Positions 27,266 to 35,905 of a DNA stretch of 64,000 nt are shown piece after piece. The position numbers and the translations under genes were made by a program. The notes under the pieces are model-generated. The model was not told where the DNA came from, ran no database searches, and worked only from the letters and a program-made list of their open reading frames with translations. The DNA comes from Polynucleobacter asymbioticus QLW-P1DMWA-1 (GTDB lineage Bacteria; Pseudomonadota; Gammaproteobacteria; Burkholderiales; Burkholderiaceae). How positions within the stretch are numbered: position 1 is the stretch's first letter; every line of letters starts with the position of its first letter. The DNA is taken from contig NC_009379.1 of NCBI RefSeq assembly GCF_000016345.1, positions 1,240,001 through 1,304,000 of the forward strand. Reading direction: 5' to 3'.

Positions 27266-28104
27266 GCCCTAGCACTTTTAATCTCCATCTTGTGTTGATA
27301 CATTTCCAAATCAACCTGATGGAGAACTTCTGAAACAGAGGCTGAAGCTTTTGAATATGTAACCGAGCCAATGCTCAAAGAAACTGCATAGTTTGCTTTT
27401 TGCATTTCTTGGTTTACCTCTCGCTCAATATCGCCGCAGAGTCTTTTCATTTTTAACTCATCATAATTTTGGGCAATGATCAAAAACTCATCGCCTCCTA
27501 GTCGACAACAAGAGACAACCTCAGATGAAAATTCCATTAATAGATGGGCAACTTTGGTTAGCACCTGATCTCCTACTGCGTGTCCTTGTAAGTCATTAAT
27601 CTTTTTAAAATCATTTACGTCAATCATGGCAATAGAAAACGTTTCGCGACGATCTTCTAGTTTGGCAAGCGACTGCTCAATGGCAATACGGGCCCATCGC
27701 CTATTCCATAAACCCGTTAATGAATCGGTGTTTGCGAGGAAATTAACGCGCAACTGACTGCGACGCAGTGACCTTGCAAGCCACATAATTAATAGAGTGG
27801 AAAGAAAACGTATTACTAAGTTAAATATCTCTATCTTGGTAAAGTAGAGCGGATAATAACCATCCCTATGAAGAAAATAATTTTCGAATAAGAATGTAAG
27901 AGTAAAGGCTAGGATAACTACCTTTTTTGACTTAGCGTTTAATGCAATGATTGCTGCTGGAAATAAGTAGAGCAAAACAAATCGGTAATCATCGGGCGAG
28001 AGGATATCGAGAAATAGAATTAAAAAAAGCAAACCAAACCCCAATAGGACTGCTACCTTCGGCTTAACAATAAAAGGGGCAACGTTATCGTTATATTGGT
28101 TCAT
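27262..28104 (-). CDS. Membrane diguanylate cyclase (GGDEF)
   Basis: 280 aa. Four or so N-terminal membrane segments (15-115), then a GGDEF domain from about DSLTGLWNRR (127) with the active-site motif GGDEF at 203-207, so it should make c-di-GMP. The usual inhibitory I-site (RxxD before the motif) is absent: the matching positions are Ser194 and Val197. No PAS or other sensor domain; the membrane part may sense. Overlaps the upstream 105-aa gene by 4 bp. Confidence 0.88.
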   Translation of the reverse strand: MNQYNDNVAPFIVKPKVAVLLGFGLLFLILFLDILSPDDYRFVLLYLFPAAIIALNAKSKKVVILAFTLTFLFENYFLHRDGYYPLYFTKIEIFNLVIRFLSTLLIMWLARSLRRSQLRVNFLANTDSLTGLWNRRWARIAIEQSLAKLEDRRETFSIAMIDVNDFKKINDLQGHAVGDQVLTKVAHLLMEFSSEVVSCCRLGGDEFLIIAQNYDELKMKRLCGDIEREVNQEMQKANYAVSLSIGSVTYSKASASVSEVLHQVDLEMYQHKMEIKSARA

Positions 28105-28418
28105 TCCCGATCAACCCAGGTAATCGTGTTAGCAGCTACAGGCGTAGGTCGATAAACGTAGGTAGCGCGTGGCGACACCATAAAACCGTTAAGGTCATAA
28201 AGATAGGACCGCTTTCGCGCAAGAAACTTATGCTGCACTAACTTTCCCAAATCGCGATTGAGCTGCGGGCACTTCGGATAGTTATTTAATCGATACATGA
28301 CTTTTGCACCCGTAGCTTTTGAGTACTCAGTAATCAAATCGGGATTGCACTCCTCCAGCCAAGACGGTTGATGTCTCAATCTATTTAATAGCCAGCGATA
28401 GCGATATTTTGAAAGCAT
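28101..28418 (-). CDS. Hypothetical protein coupled to a GGDEF gene
   Basis: 105-aa basic protein, no signal peptide, no recognised domain (WLLNRLRHQPSWLEE; YRLNNYPKCPQLNRDLGK; VSPRATYVYRP). Its stop overlaps the start of the diguanylate cyclase gene, so the two are translated together. Confidence 0.55.
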   Translation of the reverse strand: MLSKYRYRWLLNRLRHQPSWLEECNPDLITEYSKATGAKVMYRLNNYPKCPQLNRDLGKLVQHKFLARKRSYLYDLNGFMVSPRATYVYRPTPVAANTITWVDRE

Positions 28419-28495
28419 TCCGCATATTATCTCTAAAGCTAATAACCTTAATACTTATCATTTATAAATAATGTAATCTATTTTGGTGCATTTCC

Positions 28496-29395
28496 CTAGA
28501 AAGGCAATAACACCCTTTTAGAAATAAATGACCTAAATTCACCGCTAATGGGGTCTTTAAAGGCGATTTCCTTCGCCAAAAGCTGCAATGGTTTGGAAAA
28601 ATCCAGGTCGTACTCCTGATAAGGGGTCAGGACTGGGTAAATTTGATCATGTTTAATTGGCGCCCCCAAAGCATTAAGGTGGCAGCGCAATTGATGCTTT
28701 TTGCCGCTTCCAGGGCCGAGGCAATAGCGGGCCCAGGGTTCAGATGCCTCCAGTAGCTCAATATAGGTATCAGCATTGGCCTCGCCCTCCACTTCTTGCA
28801 TCTGTAGAAAGTGCTCCGACTCTTCTAGACGACTACGGTAAGTCAGTGGCAGCTTGTTTGCGAGCTCTTTTGAGTAAGGTGCAATTGCCTCATACACCTT
28901 GGTAACGGTACGATCACGAAATAAATTTTGATAATTGGCTCGCTCATATGGGTTAATCGAAAAAATTACTAGGCCGGCAGTATCTCGATCAATTCGATGA
29001 ATTGGGCTTAATGTTTGAATACCAGTTTTTTTCTTCAAGCGATTTAGTAAAGTTTGATGCAAGTAAAGACCACTTGGGGTGACTGGCAGAAAATGGGGCT
29101 TATCTGCCACAAGAATATGCTCATCCTGATAAAGAATCTCTTCTTCAAATGGAATCTCTGGCTCTCTTGCTAAACGCCTGAAATAAATGAGGTGAGTGTT
29201 AGGTCGATAAGCATCACTTGATAGTAATGGCTGATCATCTAGCGTTTTGATCAAGCCCTCATCGAAGCGTGCGGTCCACTCACTTGGGTCTATATGGGGA
29301 AATTGACTTGTAAAAAATTCAAGTAAATTCGCATAAGTCTGGTCAGCCGGCAGATAAACCCGCGATGCAGAGACCCCCTCCGAATTGACTTTCAT
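28496..29395 (-). CDS. RluA-family RNA pseudouridine synthase
   Basis: 299 aa. Catalytic motif HRIDRDTAGLV with Asp136; partner text YQNLFRDRTVTKVYEA and KKHQLRCHLNALGAPIKHD. The first about 80 residues form a divergent N-terminal domain. Converts uridine to pseudouridine in rRNA or tRNA; the target site cannot be told here. Monocistronic. Confidence 0.87.
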   Translation of the reverse strand: MKVNSEGVSASRVYLPADQTYANLLEFFTSQFPHIDPSEWTARFDEGLIKTLDDQPLLSSDAYRPNTHLIYFRRLAREPEIPFEEEILYQDEHILVADKPHFLPVTPSGLYLHQTLLNRLKKKTGIQTLSPIHRIDRDTAGLVIFSINPYERANYQNLFRDRTVTKVYEAIAPYSKELANKLPLTYRSRLEESEHFLQMQEVEGEANADTYIELLEASEPWARYCLGPGSGKKHQLRCHLNALGAPIKHDQIYPVLTPYQEYDLDFSKPLQLLAKEIAFKDPISGEFRSFISKRVLLPF

Positions 29396-29442
29396 ACAGC
29401 CCCATATGATTGATTGGTGCTGTTGATTTTAAGTGATCTCGC

Positions 29443-29658
29443 TTATGCAGCGATCAAGATGTCGCCTAACTCCATCTTTTCCCACCAAATGAATGGTAAG
29501 AGATAAACAGGCTCACCCACATCCTGAAGAATCTCAAGAGCACCATCATTCGTCTTATTAGCCTCGTACTTTCCTGGGTTCAGGGGAAAACAACCTTTAT
29601 CAGTGCCATCATTGCGACGCATTCTGGCGATGATATTGCGAGTGACATAGACGTACAT
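29443..29658 (-). CDS. Hypothetical small protein
   Basis: 71 aa, no domain recognised (MYVYVTRNIIARMRRNDG; VGEPVYLLPFIWWEKMELGD). Lies 15 bp after phaZ on the same strand with an AGGAGG-like ribosome site, so it is probably the last gene of the phaZ operon. Confidence 0.5.
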   Translation of the reverse strand: MYVYVTRNIIARMRRNDGTDKGCFPLNPGKYEANKTNDGALEILQDVGEPVYLLPFIWWEKMELGDILIAA

Positions 29659-29673
29659 AATGCCTCCTGTGAT

Positions 29674-30891
29674 CTAAAGAGCCGACTGAATATGATTACG
29701 AACTACGGGATAAATCTGGGTATCCCAGCGTTTGCCATTAAATACACCATAGTGACCTACGCCGGCCTGCAAATGATGGGATTTCATATAACCAGGGAGA
29801 CCACTGCAAAGATCTTGTGCAGCCAGGGTTTGGCCAATACCGCAAATGTCATCCCGCTCCCCCTCTACAGTGAGCAAGAAAGTTTTCTTGATCAATTTAG
29901 GATTCACTAAACGACCTTGATAGGTTAATTTTCCTACTGCGAGATCACGATCCATGAATACCTTTTGAATCGTTTCAAGATAAAACGGCCCTGACAAATC
30001 CATAATGGCAAAGTACTCTTCATAAAAATCATGAATGACATCTGCTTTTTCAGTTTCACCGTTAATACGATATTCATAGAGCTTTTTAAATGAATCCGCA
30101 TGCCTCTCGGGATTCATACTCATGAATGCCATTAATTGCAAAAATCCTGGGTAGACCTTACGCCCAGTACCATTAAATTGCCGTGGAATCACACCTATCA
30201 ACTTTTCTTCAAACCAGGATATCGGTTTACTTGTAGCCAACTCATTCACTTTGGTAGGGCTTTGACTAACATCGACGGGCCCTGCCATCAGAATCAGACT
30301 AGCTGGAGCATAGGGGCTTTTATCCTCGGACATAATCGCCGTTGCCGCTAAGCAAGCAACCGTGGGCTGACAGACCGCCATCAAATGGGTTTGGGGTCCA
30401 ATCACTTGTAAAAAGTTAATGATGTGCTCAACATAAGAATCAAAATCAAACTCACCACAACTCAATGGAATGTCTCGGATATTGAGCCAGTCTGTTACAT
30501 ACACATCATGATCGCGCAGCAAGGTCTTAATGGTACCTGCTAATAAAGTTGCAAAGTGACCAGACATGGGGGCAACAAGCAAAATTTTTGGTTGACCTTC
30601 TACGCCGGACTTAGAAAATCGTACAAGATTGCAAAAATGGGTTGAATAGATAAGGTCTTCAGATACCGCTTGCTCTACCCCAAACGAATCCAAGACAGAA
30701 TGAATTTTAAAATCTGGTCGAGTATGCGTAAAACCCAGCAATGAAATTTGCTCATAATGAGCAGCCAACCGTTGCATGGGATTTAGGGCGAAATTTCCAA
30801 ACCAATTATTGGAGACTCGCTCTGACGCCCTAGCAAAAAGACGAACTGGGTTATGCAAATTGGCAAATGTTTGGTATGCCTTGTACATCAT
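29674..30891 (-). CDS. phaZ: Intracellular polyhydroxybutyrate depolymerase
   Basis: 405-aa cytoplasmic PHB depolymerase that mobilises storage polymer. The catalytic nucleophile is a Cys in a lipase-like box (MAVCQPTVAC, Cys174), as in PhaZa1 enzymes, with Asp in VEGERDDICG and His in GVGHYGVFNGKRW. VYVTDWLNIRDIPLS and PGFLQLMAFMSMNPERH are further landmarks. Full family length. The start (two ATGs) overlaps the preceding gene. Confidence 0.9.
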   Translation of the reverse strand: MMYKAYQTFANLHNPVRLFARASERVSNNWFGNFALNPMQRLAAHYEQISLLGFTHTRPDFKIHSVLDSFGVEQAVSEDLIYSTHFCNLVRFSKSGVEGQPKILLVAPMSGHFATLLAGTIKTLLRDHDVYVTDWLNIRDIPLSCGEFDFDSYVEHIINFLQVIGPQTHLMAVCQPTVACLAATAIMSEDKSPYAPASLILMAGPVDVSQSPTKVNELATSKPISWFEEKLIGVIPRQFNGTGRKVYPGFLQLMAFMSMNPERHADSFKKLYEYRINGETEKADVIHDFYEEYFAIMDLSGPFYLETIQKVFMDRDLAVGKLTYQGRLVNPKLIKKTFLLTVEGERDDICGIGQTLAAQDLCSGLPGYMKSHHLQAGVGHYGVFNGKRWDTQIYPVVRNHIQSAL

Positions 30892-31223
30892 CTATGTGCA
30901 CCGCTTTCTATATGACGTAATGCGCGCTCAGTAGTCTTTAGTGTCGGATCAAAGACCCGACTCAAAGACACATCATTCGCGATAATGGCAGCTGTTTGTG
31001 CTGCGCGTGCAGAAACGATTGATAAATTAACAAATCCTGCGACGTTGAATGTCTTCAAAAGATCAAGATCACCATCATTTGATGTAAGCTCCCCTGACTC
31101 AATCTTCTGATACAGGGCGCGGTAATACTCTCGTAAACCATCAAGCTCTTCGGCAAGCATCATGATGCGCTGAAATAGCACAGTGAAATCAGACGCAAGT
31201 GGATTAGTCTTGATTACTTCCAT
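30888..31223 (-). CDS. Hypothetical helical protein in the phaZ operon
   Basis: 111 aa, predicted all-helical (VLFQRIMMLAEELDGLREYY; SIVSARAAQTAAII). No domain recognised; not an obvious phasin. It overlaps the cupin gene by 10 bp upstream and phaZ by 4 bp downstream, so its product is made together with both. Confidence 0.6.
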   Translation of the reverse strand: MEVIKTNPLASDFTVLFQRIMMLAEELDGLREYYRALYQKIESGELTSNDGDLDLLKTFNVAGFVNLSIVSARAAQTAAIIANDVSLSRVFDPTLKTTERALRHIESGAHR

Positions 31224-31651
31224 GGAGTAACTCCAGGAACTTCTGCTGGGCCGACTGATACGGGCACACTTCCAAAGTCAGCAGGGCCAACGATTTCTAA
31301 GTACTCCATATCTGGCGAGTAATCAAATAGGTAATGGGTAATACCCGGCATCTGATGCACTACATCGCCGGCCTCTACCAATGTAACCTTATCTTCGTAC
31401 ATGAATTTCGCCCAACCTTTATTCATGATGACGATTTGAAAATCGGCCACATGGTAATGCCAACCGGTTCCATCAACTGGGGGCTTGTTTGCCTTTACCA
31501 GATGAGCAATTACCTTGCCATTAGTGGCCTTAGCGACGCCAAGATCACGATATAAAAAGAAATCCCTCAAGCCGCCAGGTAGAAACTGTGTATCTGCTGG
31601 TTTTATATGAGAAAAATGGGTATCACTTTTAAGCTTTTCTGGTGCATTCAT
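31214..31651 (-). CDS. Cupin-domain protein
   Basis: 145 aa single cupin. Motif 1 GTGWHYHVADFQIVIMNKG and motif 2 region EAGDVVHQMPGITHYLF give metal-binding His/Gln/His residues. Enzyme or ligand binder; the reaction cannot be named. 2 bp after the GST gene. Confidence 0.75.
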   Translation of the reverse strand: MNAPEKLKSDTHFSHIKPADTQFLPGGLRDFFLYRDLGVAKATNGKVIAHLVKANKPPVDGTGWHYHVADFQIVIMNKGWAKFMYEDKVTLVEAGDVVHQMPGITHYLFDYSPDMEYLEIVGPADFGSVPVSVGPAEVPGVTPWK

Positions 31652-31653
31652 GA

Positions 31654-32313
31654 TTAAAACTCCACTTCAAGTTCTTCAATGTCATCGGGTTCTTCAAGGG
31701 CGCCCATCACCCACTCCTTCATCTCTGGCATTGCCATGATGTGTTCGCAATAACGCGCGCTCGCAGCATCTAGCTCTACGTGATAAGTCAGGAATCTGGT
31801 AACGACTGGTGCAAACATGGCATCAGCCAAAGTGGGCTCTTTCCCAAATAAGAAAGGACCACCGTATGTGGAGAGGCAATCTTGCCAAATCACCAAAATT
31901 CGATTGATGTCAATTTGGGCTTTTGACCAAACCTTAAAGGAGGCAAATTTGCCTTTAATATTCATCGGCAAAGATGCTCTCAACGCTGAAAATCCTGAAT
32001 GCATTTCTCCACAGATGGATCGGCAATGCGCTCTAGCCGCTGGATCTTTAGGAAGCAAATGGGCTTTGGGATTTAATTCATTGAGATATTCACCAATAGC
32101 CATGGTGTCCCAGACCTTACAACCATCATGGTCGAGTCTAGGCACCAAAATTGACGGTGAAAGTAACAATAGTTCTGCTCTGTTATCAACATCATCCGGA
32201 TGAACAGCAATTTCTTGAAAAGGCAGTCCGGATAATTTCAAGATTAGCCAACCACGCAAAGACCATGAAGAGTAATTTTTGCTACTAATCGTCAAGGTGG
32301 TGTTCTTAGACAT
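31654..32313 (-). CDS. Glutathione S-transferase family protein
   Basis: 219 aa from the ATG at 32313 (a TTG 12 bp earlier is less likely). Thioredoxin-like N-domain opening ISSKNYSSWSLRGWLILK with the Ser-rich active-site loop, SILVPRLDHDG for the cis-Pro, then the helical C-domain FGKEPTLADAMFAPVVTRF. Substrate unknown. First gene of the leftward GST-cupin-111aa-phaZ-71aa unit. Confidence 0.85.
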   Translation of the reverse strand: MSKNTTLTISSKNYSSWSLRGWLILKLSGLPFQEIAVHPDDVDNRAELLLLSPSILVPRLDHDGCKVWDTMAIGEYLNELNPKAHLLPKDPAARAHCRSICGEMHSGFSALRASLPMNIKGKFASFKVWSKAQIDINRILVIWQDCLSTYGGPFLFGKEPTLADAMFAPVVTRFLTYHVELDAASARYCEHIMAMPEMKEWVMGALEEPDDIEELEVEF

Positions 32314-32486
32314 ATTCGCTTTCAAAAGGGGTGCAACTACAACTTATTCCCTTTGAATCAGGCTAAATCCCTGATATGCCCTGTTTTTGACGTGTTTTAC
32401 CCATTATTGGGCGTAATGGCCTTTTTAAGCACTACTCTTGTGCGCCGCAATAAGGTGCATAAGCCACTTAGCCATAGACTAGATTC

Positions 32487-35400
32487 ATGTCTATACACGC
32501 CGCCCTACACCACGTTACCGAATATGACTATGACCGCTTGGTCGAGCTTGGCCCGCAAGTAGTGCGCTTGCGACCCGCCCCCCATTGCCGCAGTCACATT
32601 CTTTCTTATTCCTTAAAGATTGAGCCGGAAGGCCATTTTGTTAATTGGCAACAAGACCCATACGCCAACTATCAAGCCCGTTTAGTTTTTCCCGAAAAGA
32701 CTAAGAAATTTAAAGTAACCGTTGATCTGGTTACCGAGATGGCGGTATACAACCCATTTGATTTCTTTTTAGAGCCAGATGCGGAGAACTACCCCTTCAC
32801 TTACAACTCTGAACTTAAAAAAGAATTACGACCTTATTTGGGAAGAATGCGCAATGCGACTTTGAATAAGTATTTCAAGGGAGTTGATCGCAGCGAGCGG
32901 CGCACGATTGATTTTTTAGTGGCTCTTAATCAAAAAGTTCATCAAGATATTAACTACACCATTCGCATGGAACCCGGGGTTCAGACTCCAGATGAGACCT
33001 TAGATTTAGCGAGTGGATCTTGTCGAGATTCAGCCTGGCTAATGGTGAACTTATTACGCTTGAGCGGTTTGGCAGCGCGCTTTGTTTCCGGTTACCTTAT
33101 TCAATTAAAGCCTGATGTCAAAGCCCTTGATGGGCCTAGTGGTACTGAAGTTGACTTTACTGACTTGCATGCGTGGTGTGAAGTCTACTTACCAGGTGCA
33201 GGCTGGATCGGCTTAGATCCGACCTCAGGTCTCTTTGCTGGTGAGGGTCATATTCCGGTAGCTTGTACTCCCGAGCCTTCTGGAGCAGCCCCAATTGAGG
33301 GTGGCGTAGATCCATGTGAAGTGGAATTTAAGCACACGATGGAAGTGACTCGTATTTATGAATCACCTCGTGTTACTAAGCCTTACACAGAAGATCAATG
33401 GCAAGCCATTGTAGATCTTGGGTATAAGGTAGATAAGCAATTAGAAGCAGGCGATGTGCGTTTAACGATGGGTGGTGAGCCTACCTTTGTTTCCGTCAAT
33501 GGTCGTGATGAACGTGAGTGGAACTTGGATGCACTTGGACCCACTAAGCGGGGATATGCAACGGAACTAGTAGAACGTCTACGCAAAGAATATGGCGATG
33601 GCGGTTTCTTACATTTCGGCCAAGGAAAATGGTATCCAGGTGAACAACTTCCTCGCTGGGCTCTTTCGATTTATTGGAGGGCTGACGGACATCCCATTTG
33701 GAAAAACCCTAAATTATTTGCTGATGAGCGCGACCCCATCATGTACACCAGCAAAGATGCAGAGAAGTTTGTACATACCCTCTCTAAAAATTTAGGCCTA
33801 TCAGATCAATTTATTGAGCCTGCCTACGAGGATGTGTTTTATTACCTATGGCGAGAATCAAAATTACCCGTAAACGTAGATCCTTTTAAATCGAATTTAG
33901 ATGATGAAATGGAGCGCACTCGCTTGAAGCGGGTCTTTACGCAAAAACTGGATTCTGTGATTGGTTATGTATTGCCAATTGAGGCCGATAAGGGTCAAAG
34001 TTACTTTGACACCACTTGGAAAACAGGAGCTTGGCTGTATCGCGAAGATCGACTGTATCTATTGCCTGGCGACTCTCCGATGGGCTACCGCCTGCCCCTA
34101 GATTCATTGCCCTGGACTAACAAAGCTGACTATCCCTACATGATTGAGCAAGATCCTTTTGCTCCAAGACCGCCGTTACAGGCAGTTGCACCCGTAGTTC
34201 ATCAACAACCAGGCGTCACTAGAGCTGGCACCAGCAAGAATCCTGGCGTTGGGAAGACTATTTGGAGTCAATCACAAGAAGTTCGCCATCCACAGCGACA
34301 AGAATCCGCAGCATGGATTACGAGAACAGCATTGTGTGTTGAGACCCGTGACCCTATGCGCTCCAATGGGCCTGATGCTGAAAACAAACATGGCGGTAAA
34401 AACGGTGCGCTCTACGTATTCATGCCCCCATTGGCGCGCATCGAAGACTACCTCAACTTATTAGAGGCAATCGAAGCTACCGCTGAAGAATTGCAATTCC
34501 AAATTGTGATTGAAGGTTACCCTCCTCCACGAGATCCACGTCTCAAATTATTACAAGTCACACCAGATCCGGGTGTGATTGAAGTCAATATTCATCCAGC
34601 ACACAATTGGGATGAATTGGTTTCCCATACCGAATTTTTATATCAGGCAGCCTTTGAATCGCGCTTATCTGCCGAGAAATTTATGACAGATGGAAGGCAT
34701 ACCGGAACCGGTGGTGGCAATCACTTTGTGATGGGTGGTGCAACCCCAATAGATAGTCCTTTTTTACGTAAGCCTGAACTCTTAGCCAGTTTGATTTTGT
34801 ACTGGCATAACCACCCTAGCTTGAGCTACCTCTTTAGCGGCATGTTTATTGGCCCTACAAGCCAGGCTCCACGCGTTGATGAGGCTCGTAATGACCAACT
34901 CTATGAACTCGAGATTGCATTAAAAGAAATTCAGGAGAATCGCAAAAAGTATGGCCAAAGTATGCCGCCATGGCTAGTTGATCGTACTTTACGCAACATC
35001 TTGATTGATGTGACCGGAAATACGCATCGCAGTGAATTCTGTATCGATAAGATGTATTCGCCCGATAGTCAAACCGGGCGATTGGGTTTGCTTGAACTGC
35101 GTGCATTTGAAATGCCTCCGCATGCACATATGAGTATTGTTCAGCAACTTCTCATTCGGGCTTTAATTGCACGCTTCTGGGATGAACCCTATGTTGCTCC
35201 GGCAACTCGTTGGGGAACCGAACTCCATGATCGCTGTCTATTACCAACATTTATCAAGATGGACTTTGATGATGTGATTGAAGAAATGCAGATGCATGGC
35301 TATGACTTCAAGCCTGAATGGTTTGCTCCGCACTTAGAATTCCGCTTTCCATTGATCGGCAAAATACAAACCATGGGTACAGAAATTACCCTACGTAATG

Positions 35401-35894
35401 GACTTGAGCCGTGGCACGTGATGGGCGAAGAAAATTCAGCAGGTGGAACTGCCCGCTATGTAGACTCTTCCATTGAGCGGATTGAAGTGCGGGTTACTGG
35501 ACTCAATCAAAGTCGCTATACCGTGACCTGTAATGGTGAAGCTTTACCACTACAACCTACTGGGGTAGCCGGCGAATATGTCGCTGGAGTTCGTTACAAA
35601 GCCTGGAATCCACCTTCCAGTCTCCACCCTAGTATTGGAGTCCACGTGCCTTTGACGTTTGATGTCATTGATACTTGGATGAAGCGTTCAGTTGGAGGCT
35701 GCCAGTACCATGTAGCTCACCCGGGCGGACTGAATTACGATACCTTCCCAGTCAACGCCTATGAGGCTGAAAGTAGACGTCTATCGCGCTTCTTCAGGAT
35801 GGGTCATACACCTGGAAAAGTTGAAGGGGTGCAGGCCAACATTGACCTTCCAGCTAGCCGTGAATTTCCATTCACACTAGATATGCGTCGATGA
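32487..35894 (+). CDS. Transglutaminase-like domain fused to DUF2126
   Basis: 1135 aa. N-terminal transglutaminase-like region with triad Cys179 (SGSCRDSAW), His228 (DLHAWCEVY) and Asp244 (GLDPTSG), preceded by a beta-domain. From about 310 to the end is DUF2126 (VRLTMGGEPTFVSVNG; TGTGGGNHFVMGG; YLFSGMFIGPTSQAPRVDEAR), reported by comparative genomics as a peptide amidoligase relative. First gene of a three-gene rightward cluster; predicted to make or modify an unknown peptide. No signal peptide seen. Confidence 0.9.
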   Translation: MSIHAALHHVTEYDYDRLVELGPQVVRLRPAPHCRSHILSYSLKIEPEGHFVNWQQDPYANYQARLVFPEKTKKFKVTVDLVTEMAVYNPFDFFLEPDAENYPFTYNSELKKELRPYLGRMRNATLNKYFKGVDRSERRTIDFLVALNQKVHQDINYTIRMEPGVQTPDETLDLASGSCRDSAWLMVNLLRLSGLAARFVSGYLIQLKPDVKALDGPSGTEVDFTDLHAWCEVYLPGAGWIGLDPTSGLFAGEGHIPVACTPEPSGAAPIEGGVDPCEVEFKHTMEVTRIYESPRVTKPYTEDQWQAIVDLGYKVDKQLEAGDVRLTMGGEPTFVSVNGRDEREWNLDALGPTKRGYATELVERLRKEYGDGGFLHFGQGKWYPGEQLPRWALSIYWRADGHPIWKNPKLFADERDPIMYTSKDAEKFVHTLSKNLGLSDQFIEPAYEDVFYYLWRESKLPVNVDPFKSNLDDEMERTRLKRVFTQKLDSVIGYVLPIEADKGQSYFDTTWKTGAWLYREDRLYLLPGDSPMGYRLPLDSLPWTNKADYPYMIEQDPFAPRPPLQAVAPVVHQQPGVTRAGTSKNPGVGKTIWSQSQEVRHPQRQESAAWITRTALCVETRDPMRSNGPDAENKHGGKNGALYVFMPPLARIEDYLNLLEAIEATAEELQFQIVIEGYPPPRDPRLKLLQVTPDPGVIEVNIHPAHNWDELVSHTEFLYQAAFESRLSAEKFMTDGRHTGTGGGNHFVMGGATPIDSPFLRKPELLASLILYWHNHPSLSYLFSGMFIGPTSQAPRVDEARNDQLYELEIALKEIQENRKKYGQSMPPWLVDRTLRNILIDVTGNTHRSEFCIDKMYSPDSQTGRLGLLELRAFEMPPHAHMSIVQQLLIRALIARFWDEPYVAPATRWGTELHDRCLLPTFIKMDFDDVIEEMQMHGYDFKPEWFAPHLEFRFPLIGKIQTMGTEITLRNGLEPWHVMGEENSAGGTARYVDSSIERIEVRVTGLNQSRYTVTCNGEALPLQPTGVAGEYVAGVRYKAWNPPSSLHPSIGVHVPLTFDVIDTWMKRSVGGCQYHVAHPGGLNYDTFPVNAYEAESRRLSRFFRMGHTPGKVEGVQANIDLPASREFPFTLDMRR

Positions 35895-35905
35895 GACAAT
35901 AGCTT

